The notes under the pieces were generated by a model. It had not been told where the DNA came from. It worked only from the letters and a program-made list of their open reading frames with translations, and made no database searches. A program made the translations under genes and the position numbers. DNA of 5,232 nucleotides from JAFIHK01 sp041441455 (GTDB lineage Bacteria; Bacteroidota; Bacteroidia; Bacteroidales; UBA932), in the NCBI GenBank assembly GCA_041441455.1, contig JASDTB010000012.1:1-5232 (forward strand), written 5' to 3'. Below, in pieces: positions 1-5,232 of this stretch. Position 1 is the stretch's first letter. Each line of letters begins with the position of its first letter.

Positions 1-25
1 GGTATAATATACCAGCTTATTTTAG

Positions 26-58
26 CTATTAACTACGCATTTATCGGATGAACCAAAA
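26..58 (+). other. Possible out-of-frame remnant of the cheA body upstream of its tail
   Basis: Seen: the reading frame starting at base 26 gives a short peptide, LLTTHLSDEPK. If one A of the AAAA run at 55-58 is removed, this frame joins the downstream gene and reads HLSDEPNIYGATI. Known: CheA proteins usually have a pattern like LLSxxPxIxGATI just before the end of the CheW-like domain, so the joined peptide fits. Problem: the same frame has stops at 5-7 (TAA) and 23-25 (TAG), so at least one more change would be needed for an intact gene. The cause could be a sequencing or assembly error at a contig edge, or real gene decay. The stretch is too short to decide. Confidence 0.35.
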
Positions 59-563
59 TATCTACGGAGCTACAATATCAGGTAGTGGAAAGGTAGTGAT
101 AGTATTAAATTCTCATGAACTTATAATTAACAGTTCGGAATATAAATCAATTAATGATAGACCTACCTTTGAGACAGATTTAGGAGAAAACTCATCAACA
201 GCAAAAAGAGTATTAATAGCTGAAGACTCAATCACAATTAGATCAATGTTAAAAAACTTTGTTGAAAACGCAGGATATGAGGTAACAGCTGCCGTAGATG
301 GTTTAGAAGCATTTAATCTACTTAAAAGAAATAGCTTCGATTTAGTTGTTTCGGATATTGAAATGCCAAGAATGAATGGTTTCGAATTAACTCAAAGGAT
401 TAGAGAAGATTACGATCTAAAAAATCTACCTGTAATATTAGTTACAGCTTTGGAATCTAAAGAGGATCAAAAGAAGGGGCTTGATGCTGGTGCGAATGCA
501 TATATCGTTAAGAGTAGCTTTGAGAAAAGTAATCTCACAGATACAATAAAAAGATTAATATGA
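48..563 (+). CDS. C-terminal part of a CheA-type hybrid histidine kinase: end of CheW-like domain plus receiver domain
   Basis: Residues 1-27 (NIYGATISGSGKVVIVL, then HELI) match the last strands of the CheW-like regulatory domain that ends CheA; this part cannot fold as a domain alone. Residues 28-52 are a polar linker. Residues 54-171 are a complete receiver: acidic pocket E59/D60, phospho-acceptor D103 (SDIEMP), T133 and K155. The ending AYIVKSSFEKSNL is typical of receivers fused to CheA rather than of free CheY. In the family, the kinase core phosphorylates this receiver, which may act as a phosphate sink or as an output. The ATG at 48 is simply the first in the open frame (in-frame stop at 30-32) and is probably not the natural start. 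The histidine phosphotransfer, dimerisation and ATPase domains are absent from the window. The last four bases (ATGA) overlap cheB. Alternative: a stand-alone response regulator expressed from 48 or an internal start, which the CheW-like remnant makes less likely. Confidence 0.8.
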   Translation: MNQNIYGATISGSGKVVIVLNSHELIINSSEYKSINDRPTFETDLGENSSTAKRVLIAEDSITIRSMLKNFVENAGYEVTAAVDGLEAFNLLKRNSFDLVVSDIEMPRMNGFELTQRIREDYDLKNLPVILVTALESKEDQKKGLDAGANAYIVKSSFEKSNLTDTIKRLI

Positions 564-1609
564 TAAATAAAATCAAAGTGCTACTTGCTGAAGACTCTTT
601 ATTGGAGCAGAAGCTACTCAGTAATTATATACTGAGTGATGAGCGCTTTGAGTTAGTTGGTCTGGCAAGAAATGGGAAAGAGGCAAGCAAAATGGCTACT
701 GATTTAAAGCCAGATGTAATTAGTATGGACATCATTATGCCTGGAATGGATGGCATTGAAGCTACTGGAGAGATAATGCACAATTGTCCGGTACCAATTG
801 TAATTGTGAGTACAATATATCAAAACACCGACATTCTTAATGCAATCAAAGAGCTGGAAGCTGGAGCTGTTACTATTATTCCTAAACCATTTGGAATAGG
901 ACATCCTAAACATCAATCGAGTGTTAAAAAATATTTAAATACACTTGCTTTAATGTCTGAGATCAAAGTTGTTCGAAGGAAAAAAAGCAATGGTGATTTG
1001 AAAAAGAGTGTAACACAAGAATCCCAACTTGATTCTCGATATAAAACAAAATATGATATAGCTATTATTGGCGCATCTGCTGGTGGACCAGAGGGAATTA
1101 GAACAATACTAGGTATGTTGAATAAGAACATTAATGCCCCTATTTTAATTATTCAGCACATTGATCCTAATTTCGTTGATGGATTTTGTAGTTGGCTTAA
1201 TAGTAATTCCGGAATTCCTGTTTACATTTGCAGTGATAATGAAGAGTTGCAACCAGGAAAAGCATACTTACCACCACCTGGAATGCACCTAAAATTTAAG
1301 CATAAAGGCATAGTTTCAATAATTCCGAATATAATGGAGATGTCATCTGTGCCTTCGATTGATGTAACGCTCGAGAGTGCAGTAGAGACATATGGAGGTA
1401 GAACTGTTGCAGTGCTTCTGTCTGGAATGGGGAAAGATGGGGCAAAGGGTATGATGAAACTTAAAAGTGTAGGAGCGTTGACTATGGCTCAAGACGAAGA
1501 GAGTAGTCTAATCTATGGCCTTAATGGAGAGGCAATTAAATCGGGAGCTGTAATATATACTGGTAATCCCGAAAAACTAGGTAAAGAACTAATAACATTA
1601 TTTCAATAA
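560..1609 (+). CDS. cheB: Chemotaxis response regulator protein-glutamate methylesterase/deamidase CheB
   Basis: CheB removes methyl groups from receptor glutamates, and deamidates some glutamines, when phosphorylated by CheA; this resets receptor sensitivity in the cytoplasm. The receiver spans about residues 4-125, with E11/D12, phospho-acceptor D57 (SMDIIMPGMDG), S84/T85 and K109 (PKP). A linker of about 40 residues includes LMSEIKVVRRKK, a form seen in CheB proteins of this type. The methylesterase domain spans about residues 165-349, with the expected catalytic triad: S173 in GASAGGP, H200 in IIQHI and D293 in SGMGKDGAKG. The length of 349 residues is normal, so the gene looks complete and active. 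One deviation: the usual YGMP near residue 320 reads YGLN. The start overlaps the preceding stop by ATGA, which implies translational coupling with the CheA tail. The partner methyltransferase CheR is not in the window. Confidence 0.96.
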   Translation: MINKIKVLLAEDSLLEQKLLSNYILSDERFELVGLARNGKEASKMATDLKPDVISMDIIMPGMDGIEATGEIMHNCPVPIVIVSTIYQNTDILNAIKELEAGAVTIIPKPFGIGHPKHQSSVKKYLNTLALMSEIKVVRRKKSNGDLKKSVTQESQLDSRYKTKYDIAIIGASAGGPEGIRTILGMLNKNINAPILIIQHIDPNFVDGFCSWLNSNSGIPVYICSDNEELQPGKAYLPPPGMHLKFKHKGIVSIIPNIMEMSSVPSIDVTLESAVETYGGRTVAVLLSGMGKDGAKGMMKLKSVGALTMAQDEESSLIYGLNGEAIKSGAVIYTGNPEKLGKELITLFQ

Positions 1610-1610
1610 C

Positions 1611-2873
1611 ATGATCAATACACTGCAAATCTGTATGGGAGGAGGATACATACTTGCGATTGAAGACTCGCTTGTCCAAGCTAAGAGACTTGAGCATTTT
1701 TTCAAAGAATATAACATCAATTATAAAATCTTTGTGAGTGCCGAAGAGGCTCTTTCTGCCATGAAGATTGAAAAACCAGAGCTAATAATAAGCGACATTA
1801 TTATGCCTGGGATGAATGGTTATGACTTCTGTAAGATTGTTAAATCATCACCTGAATACTCTGGAATTCCAGTTATTCTTCTAACTTCACTACAAGATCC
1901 TCACGATATTATTAGAGGACTTCAAGCTGGGTCCGATAACTTTATTACCAAACCATATGAAGATCAGTATTTAGTTTCAAGGATACAATATCTTTTAATA
2001 AACAAGGATATCAGAAATTCAGGAAATTCTGAGATGTATATGGATTTGCTATTTAGAGGTGAAAAATATCAGATCAATTCCGACAAAAGACAAATATTAG
2101 ACTTGTTACTATCTGTTTACGAAGCTGCTATTCAAAGAAATGAGGAACTTGTTGCAGTAAAAAGTCGATTAGAAAAAGCAAATAGTGATCTTTTGCAAGC
2201 AAATCAAGATCTTGATGCATTCTCTCATACTGTCTCTCACGACCTAAGGTCTCCTCTCTCTGTAATTCATGGTTTTGCGCATCTTTTATTAGATAATGAA
2301 CAATCAACACTATCAGAAGAGGAGAAGAGCTACATCTCAATCATCAAAGATTCTGCGTTGTCGATGTCTCAATTGATTACTGATTTACTTAACTTTTCTC
2401 AATCTGGCAAAAGTACTGTAAACAAAGAGAGTATTGATCTCACAGAATTAGTTCAAGAGGTCTGCTCTACATTAAGTAATAGAGAAGAGTATAAAAGAGT
2501 TACGTTCAATATTGAAGAGGGTTTAACAACAAGAGCGGACAGAAGTTTATTAAGAATAGTTTTAGATAACCTGATCGGGAACGCATGCAAATACTCTTCA
2601 AAGAGCGAAATTCCTACAGTAACTTTTGGTCGAAAAGATTATTTCGGTCAAAATGTTTATTTTGTAAAAGACAATGGAGTGGGCTTTGATATGAGTAAAG
2701 CAGAAAAACTCTTTCAACCGTTTCAGAGATTTCATTCTGAGATGGAGTTCTCGGGAACAGGCGTTGGATTATCAACTGTAAAGAGAATAATTGACAGACA
2801 TGAAGGTCAGATTTGGGCTGAATCGGAAGAGGGAAAAGGAGCTACTTTCAATTTTACACTGAATGAACAATAA
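1611..2873 (+). CDS. Soluble receiver-histidine kinase (REC-HisKA-HATPase_c)
   Basis: The receiver spans about residues 12-130, with E18/D19, phospho-acceptor D62 (SDIIMPGMNG), T92/S93 and K114 (TKP). A helical, probably coiled-coil linker covers about 165-203 (NEELVAVKSRLEKANSDL and on). The HisKA H-box has phospho-acceptor H210 in FSHTVSHDLRSPL, the subtype common in phytochrome-like and bacteriophytochrome-like kinases. The HATPase_c domain has N-box N324 (NLIGNACKYS), G1 at 354-360 (DNGVGFD), F-box (LFQPFQRF) and G2 at 382-388 (GTGVGLS). All catalytic motifs are intact. No membrane segment, PAS or GAF sensor is present, so the only visible input is the receiver. The gene starts one base after the cheB stop, so it is surely co-transcribed. 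Inference: CheA phosphorylates its REC, making it the output branch of the chemosensory system. The downstream acceptor is unknown. M9 (base 1635) is an equally plausible start, because GGGYILAIEDS directly begins the receiver fold. Confidence 0.93.
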   Translation: MINTLQICMGGGYILAIEDSLVQAKRLEHFFKEYNINYKIFVSAEEALSAMKIEKPELIISDIIMPGMNGYDFCKIVKSSPEYSGIPVILLTSLQDPHDIIRGLQAGSDNFITKPYEDQYLVSRIQYLLINKDIRNSGNSEMYMDLLFRGEKYQINSDKRQILDLLLSVYEAAIQRNEELVAVKSRLEKANSDLLQANQDLDAFSHTVSHDLRSPLSVIHGFAHLLLDNEQSTLSEEEKSYISIIKDSALSMSQLITDLLNFSQSGKSTVNKESIDLTELVQEVCSTLSNREEYKRVTFNIEEGLTTRADRSLLRIVLDNLIGNACKYSSKSEIPTVTFGRKDYFGQNVYFVKDNGVGFDMSKAEKLFQPFQRFHSEMEFSGTGVGLSTVKRIIDRHEGQIWAESEEGKGATFNFTLNEQ

Positions 2874-2939
2874 TTATTTATTTCTGTTTATCAGGTATAT
2901 AATTGAATAATTAAAATTTTGAGAATATAAATACGACAT
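2874..2939 (+). other. AT-rich intergenic spacer between the kinase and lipoprotein genes
   Basis: This 66-base spacer has no GC-rich hairpin followed by a T run, so the signalling operon has no visible terminator here. An AAATTTTG stretch at 2914-2921 resembles the Bacteroidota -7 element (TAnnTTTG) with one mismatch. No TTG lies at the proper distance upstream, so I do not call a promoter. No Shine-Dalgarno precedes the ATG at 2940, only an A-rich leader, as is usual in Bacteroidota. The downstream gene may have its own weak promoter here or be read through from the operon. Confidence 0.5.
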
Positions 2940-4964
2940 ATGATTATCTTCAACCACTTTAAATTAAAGCACTTACTACTATTGGTAGCAATTTTTGCTT
3001 TGGCGGGATGTACAAAAGAGAATTCAGGTACTGATGGCCCTACACCTGTAGAAAAGTATTTTGACTTTGCTACAACAGACACTTATACTCTTAATTTAGA
3101 CTATAAGTTATCTTATAGTGCACCTGTTGTTTTCTATGTTTACGATGTTAACCCAATTTTAACAGATCCTGCAGATCCAACTCGCGAGATTCTAAACCCT
3201 CAAGCATTGCCTGTATTAAAAGGGATGACTCAAGGAAAAGGTATTTTTAATGGTCAGCTTACTCTTAAAAAGACGGTATCTGACTTATACATCTACTCAA
3301 CAACAATTGGTGTTCCTCAAATTCTTAAAGCAACTTATTCAAACAAAATCTTTACTGTTGACGGTGCTAATCCTCAAAGCTATTTAGCGGCGAAAGTCTC
3401 CGACAATAATAATTTGGTATTATCATTAGGAGCAGTACAAAACCCATCAATGACATTAGGTTCTTGGTCGAATGCTGGTGTTCCTTCCTATCTTCTTGCT
3501 ACCAATGCTACGATTAGTGAAGGATTAATGAATGACATCAACGCATCTTTGCCAGAACAGTCAAAAGTTCCTGTTGCCTCTCCTCATTTTATTTCACAAG
3601 GAGTAAACTCTGCTTTACAAATTGTTGAGAATGCAGTTGTTCAACTGGTTTTTGTTCATGAAGGAGCTGGATATCGTAATGTATTAGGTTATTTTCATTA
3701 TCCAACAAATAATCCCCCTACAAGCATTAGCCAAGTTAATAGGATCGTTGCTTTTCCAAATGTATCTTATAATGGAAGTGGCGGAGGACTTAAGACAGGA
3801 AACAGAATCCAATTAAAATATTGGGATGGAACTGCTTTCCAGAATGTATTTCCTGCAGGAACAAGTATTGGATGGTTCATTATTGCTGATGGATTTAAAA
3901 ACAATGGAACTATCAACTACAATGCAACTCACTTCTATTCAATGAATCAATTTAATCCAGAATCGGCTGCTGATAAAAAACCGCATAATGTTCTTCTATA
4001 TGATAGCGAAAGATCATTAGTATTGATTGGTTTCGAAGATATGAATAGAGAAGGTGGTTCTGATGATGACTTTAATGATGCTGTTTTCTATACAACAGCA
4101 ACTCCTGAAACTGCTATAAAGTATACTAATTTACCTGTAATTGTCAAGACAAATGACAGAGATAAAGATGGAGTTCCAGACAGTATTGACGAATTCCCAG
4201 ATGATGTGAATTTGGCCTACACAACTCATTATCCATCATTAAATACTTATTATACTTTAGCTTTCGAAGATCTTTGGCCAAATAGAGGTGACTACGACAT
4301 GAATGATGTTGTTATTACTTATAACTCTACACACTACCTTAATGGTATGAGTCAAGTTTCGAAGATTGTTGATAGAATTAAACCGGTATGGGCTGGTGGA
4401 CAAATTGGATCTGGATATGGTTATCAACTCGGTATTCCTTCTTCAGGGGTTTCAAGTGTGACTAAAACTAGTACATATACAGATAACAATTTCACATATA
4501 CTCTTCTACCGAATGGTACAGAACAAGGTCAGACAAATGCTACTATCATGGTCTTTGACAACATCAATGATTTGAATGTAACATCACCTCAAAAACCTCA
4601 GTTTAATATGGAGATTCGTTTAACAACGCCTCAAACAGTTGACAAGATAACTACTCCTCCATACAATCCTTTCATTGTCATCAATACTGGTGATAAGAGA
4701 TCGAAAGAGGTGCATCTTCCTAACTATAAACCGACTGATAAAGCAGATAAATCGTTATTAGGAACTTATAACGACAAATCTTCTGTTTCGGCTAATAGAT
4801 ATTATGTTTCGGATGATAACATGCCTTTTGCGATTCAAATTCCTAATGCAAGTTTTGAGTATCCTACAGAAGCGACTAGTATTACTGTTTACTATCCGTA
4901 TTTCTTGCAGTGGGCTCAATCATTCGGGGTTCAATATCCTGATTGGTATACTAGGAAGAGGTAA
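2940..4964 (+). CDS. LruC/DUF4842-type domain lipoprotein with DUF4114-like acidic motif
   Basis: Residues 1-23 are a lipoprotein signal peptide: K8 and K10, a hydrophobic core (HLLLLVAIFALAG), and lipobox L21-A-G-C24. The mature protein starts at C24 with TKEN, close to the lysine-acidic signal that sends lipoproteins to the cell surface in some Bacteroidota; surface display is an inference. Residues 40-300 look beta-rich and I do not recognise them. Residues 305-385 resemble DUF4114 and end in FED then DDDFNDAVF (365-383). Residues 406-417 form a DxDxDGxxDxxD calcium-loop-type motif of the thrombospondin type 3 kind. Residues 437 to about 664 resemble the LruC C-terminal domain (DUF4842), beginning with FEDLWPNRGDYDMNDVVI (442-459). 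Known: this domain is named after a Leptospira outer-membrane lipoprotein and is frequent in Bacteroidota; its biochemical role is not established. There is no other Met before residue 96, so the start is secure. The gene ends 20 bases before a strong terminator. It is probably unrelated in function to the signalling genes. Confidence 0.88.
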   Translation: MIIFNHFKLKHLLLLVAIFALAGCTKENSGTDGPTPVEKYFDFATTDTYTLNLDYKLSYSAPVVFYVYDVNPILTDPADPTREILNPQALPVLKGMTQGKGIFNGQLTLKKTVSDLYIYSTTIGVPQILKATYSNKIFTVDGANPQSYLAAKVSDNNNLVLSLGAVQNPSMTLGSWSNAGVPSYLLATNATISEGLMNDINASLPEQSKVPVASPHFISQGVNSALQIVENAVVQLVFVHEGAGYRNVLGYFHYPTNNPPTSISQVNRIVAFPNVSYNGSGGGLKTGNRIQLKYWDGTAFQNVFPAGTSIGWFIIADGFKNNGTINYNATHFYSMNQFNPESAADKKPHNVLLYDSERSLVLIGFEDMNREGGSDDDFNDAVFYTTATPETAIKYTNLPVIVKTNDRDKDGVPDSIDEFPDDVNLAYTTHYPSLNTYYTLAFEDLWPNRGDYDMNDVVITYNSTHYLNGMSQVSKIVDRIKPVWAGGQIGSGYGYQLGIPSSGVSSVTKTSTYTDNNFTYTLLPNGTEQGQTNATIMVFDNINDLNVTSPQKPQFNMEIRLTTPQTVDKITTPPYNPFIVINTGDKRSKEVHLPNYKPTDKADKSLLGTYNDKSSVSANRYYVSDDNMPFAIQIPNASFEYPTEATSITVYYPYFLQWAQSFGVQYPDWYTRKR

Positions 4965-4984
4965 TTTTGTTTTTAATTCTTATT

Positions 4985-5017
4985 GTCCGGTTGATTTTTC
5001 GACCGGACTTTTTTTTT
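4985..5017 (+). terminator. Rho-independent terminator after the lipoprotein gene
   Basis: GTCCGGTTGA (4985-4994) pairs with TCGACCGGAC (4999-5008) in a 10-bp stem that contains one G-U pair. The loop is TTTT, and nine T follow (5009-5017). It begins 20 bases after the stop codon of the lipoprotein gene. The minus strand has no comparable T run after the stem, so it works in one direction only. Confidence 0.93.
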
Positions 5018-5084
5018 GCATGCTTCTTCTGCATGCTTCTTCTGCATGCTTCTTCTGCATGCTTCTTCTGCATGCTTCTTCTGC
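5017..5084. repeat. 13-bp tandem repeat, five perfect copies plus three bases, cut by a gap
   Basis: The unit TGCATGCTTCTTC occurs at 5017-5029, 5030-5042, 5043-5055, 5056-5068 and 5069-5081 without any mismatch, followed by TGC and then N. The array starts at the last T of the terminator tract. Each unit holds the palindrome GCATGC, so neighbouring units could pair. Because 13 is not a multiple of three, open frames through it cycle every 39 bases (CMLLLHASSACFF) and are not genes. The true copy number is unknown, since the assembly breaks inside the array. Confidence 0.95.
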
Positions 5085-5184
5085 NNNNNNNNNNNNNNNN
5101 NNNNNNNNNNNNNNNNNNNNNNNNNNNNNNNNNNNNNNNNNNNNNNNNNNNNNNNNNNNNNNNNNNNNNNNNNNNNNNNNNNNN
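5085..5184. other. Assembly gap of exactly 100 N
   Basis: One hundred undetermined bases. A run of exactly 100 is the usual placeholder for a scaffold gap of unknown size, so the real distance between the repeat and the following bases is not known. Open frames that cross it are artefacts. Confidence 0.97.
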
Positions 5185-5232
5185 ATGCCATTAGCTGCCG
5201 GTGAGCACTTTGATGTTTTTCTTAACGCTCGT
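5185..5232 (+). other. Unidentified 48-base fragment beyond the gap, open in one forward frame
   Basis: Forward frame 1 is open throughout (MPLAAGEHFDVFLNAR). Its ATG abuts the gap and may not be a start. On the minus strand one frame is also open and another ends as KKNIKVLTGS followed by a stop. The segment has 22 G/C in 48, higher than the flanking genes appear. It is too short to assign to a family or even a strand. Confidence 0.25.

Noticed and set aside
1..13. Near-palindrome GGTATAATATACC containing a TATAAT-like -10 box
   Set aside because: It is a short AT-rich palindrome at the window edge with no matching -35. TATAAT is not the main promoter form in Bacteroidota, and the position is inside what should be the cheA coding region.
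704..1131. Two minus-strand open frames inside cheB
   Set aside because: They are antisense to a well-conserved gene with an intact catalytic triad and show no recognisable domain.
1638..1646. GGAGGAGGA as a Shine-Dalgarno site
   Set aside because: It encodes the Gly-Gly-Gly run of the kinase N-terminus, and no in-frame start codon follows at suitable spacing.
2128..2340. Minus-strand open frame inside the histidine kinase gene
   Set aside because: It lies opposite the linker and H-box coding region, with low-complexity content and no family features.
2891..3082. Minus-strand open frame across the spacer and the lipoprotein start
   Set aside because: It is antisense to the signal peptide region and has no start context or recognisable protein features.
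5017..5084. CRISPR array
   Set aside because: The units are 13 bp, directly adjacent and without spacers, so it is a simple tandem repeat.
4967..5204. Open frames on both strands through the tandem repeat and the N run
   Set aside because: They consist of 13-bp repeat translation (CMLLLHASSACFF cycles) and undetermined residues, and lie over a terminator; not genes.

Overview
The window looks like draft-genome sequence from a member of the Bacteroidota. It is AT-rich and none of its start codons has a clear Shine-Dalgarno sequence. It also carries a large lipoprotein ending in an LruC/DUF4842-type domain, a combination common in that phylum. No species can be named from this sequence.

Layout. 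(i) Positions 48-2873 hold three tightly packed plus-strand signalling genes. The first is the C-terminal end of a CheA-type hybrid kinase: the last strands of the CheW-like regulatory domain plus a receiver (REC) domain. The second is a complete two-domain chemotaxis methylesterase, CheB, overlapping the first by ATGA. The third is a soluble REC-HisKA-HATPase histidine kinase that starts one base after the cheB stop. (ii) Positions 2874-2939 are a short AT-rich spacer. (iii) Positions 2940-4964 encode a 674-residue lipoprotein with two FED/DxND acidic motifs, a Ca-binding-type aspartate loop and an LruC-like C-terminus. (iv) A strong intrinsic terminator lies at 4985-5017. (v) Five perfect copies of a 13-bp tandem repeat (5017-5084) run straight into a 100-N scaffold gap (5085-5184). 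(vi) The last 48 bases, beyond the gap, are too short to identify.

How the genes work together. The three signalling genes read as the distal end of a chemosensory operon. CheA would phosphorylate its own REC domain, the REC of CheB (adaptation by receptor demethylation or deamidation), and probably the REC of the third protein. That third protein would then act as a secondary kinase in place of a CheY. No receptor, CheW, CheR or CheY is visible in the window. The lipoprotein is probably a separate cell-envelope gene, although no terminator separates it from the signalling genes.

The main oddity is at the left edge. The body of CheA is not in frame with its tail. Removing one A from the AAAA run at 55-58 would join a plausible CheA-like peptide in another frame to the tail, but stop codons remain further upstream. 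The rest of the window is well explained by known families. I saw no convincing evidence of an entirely new system.
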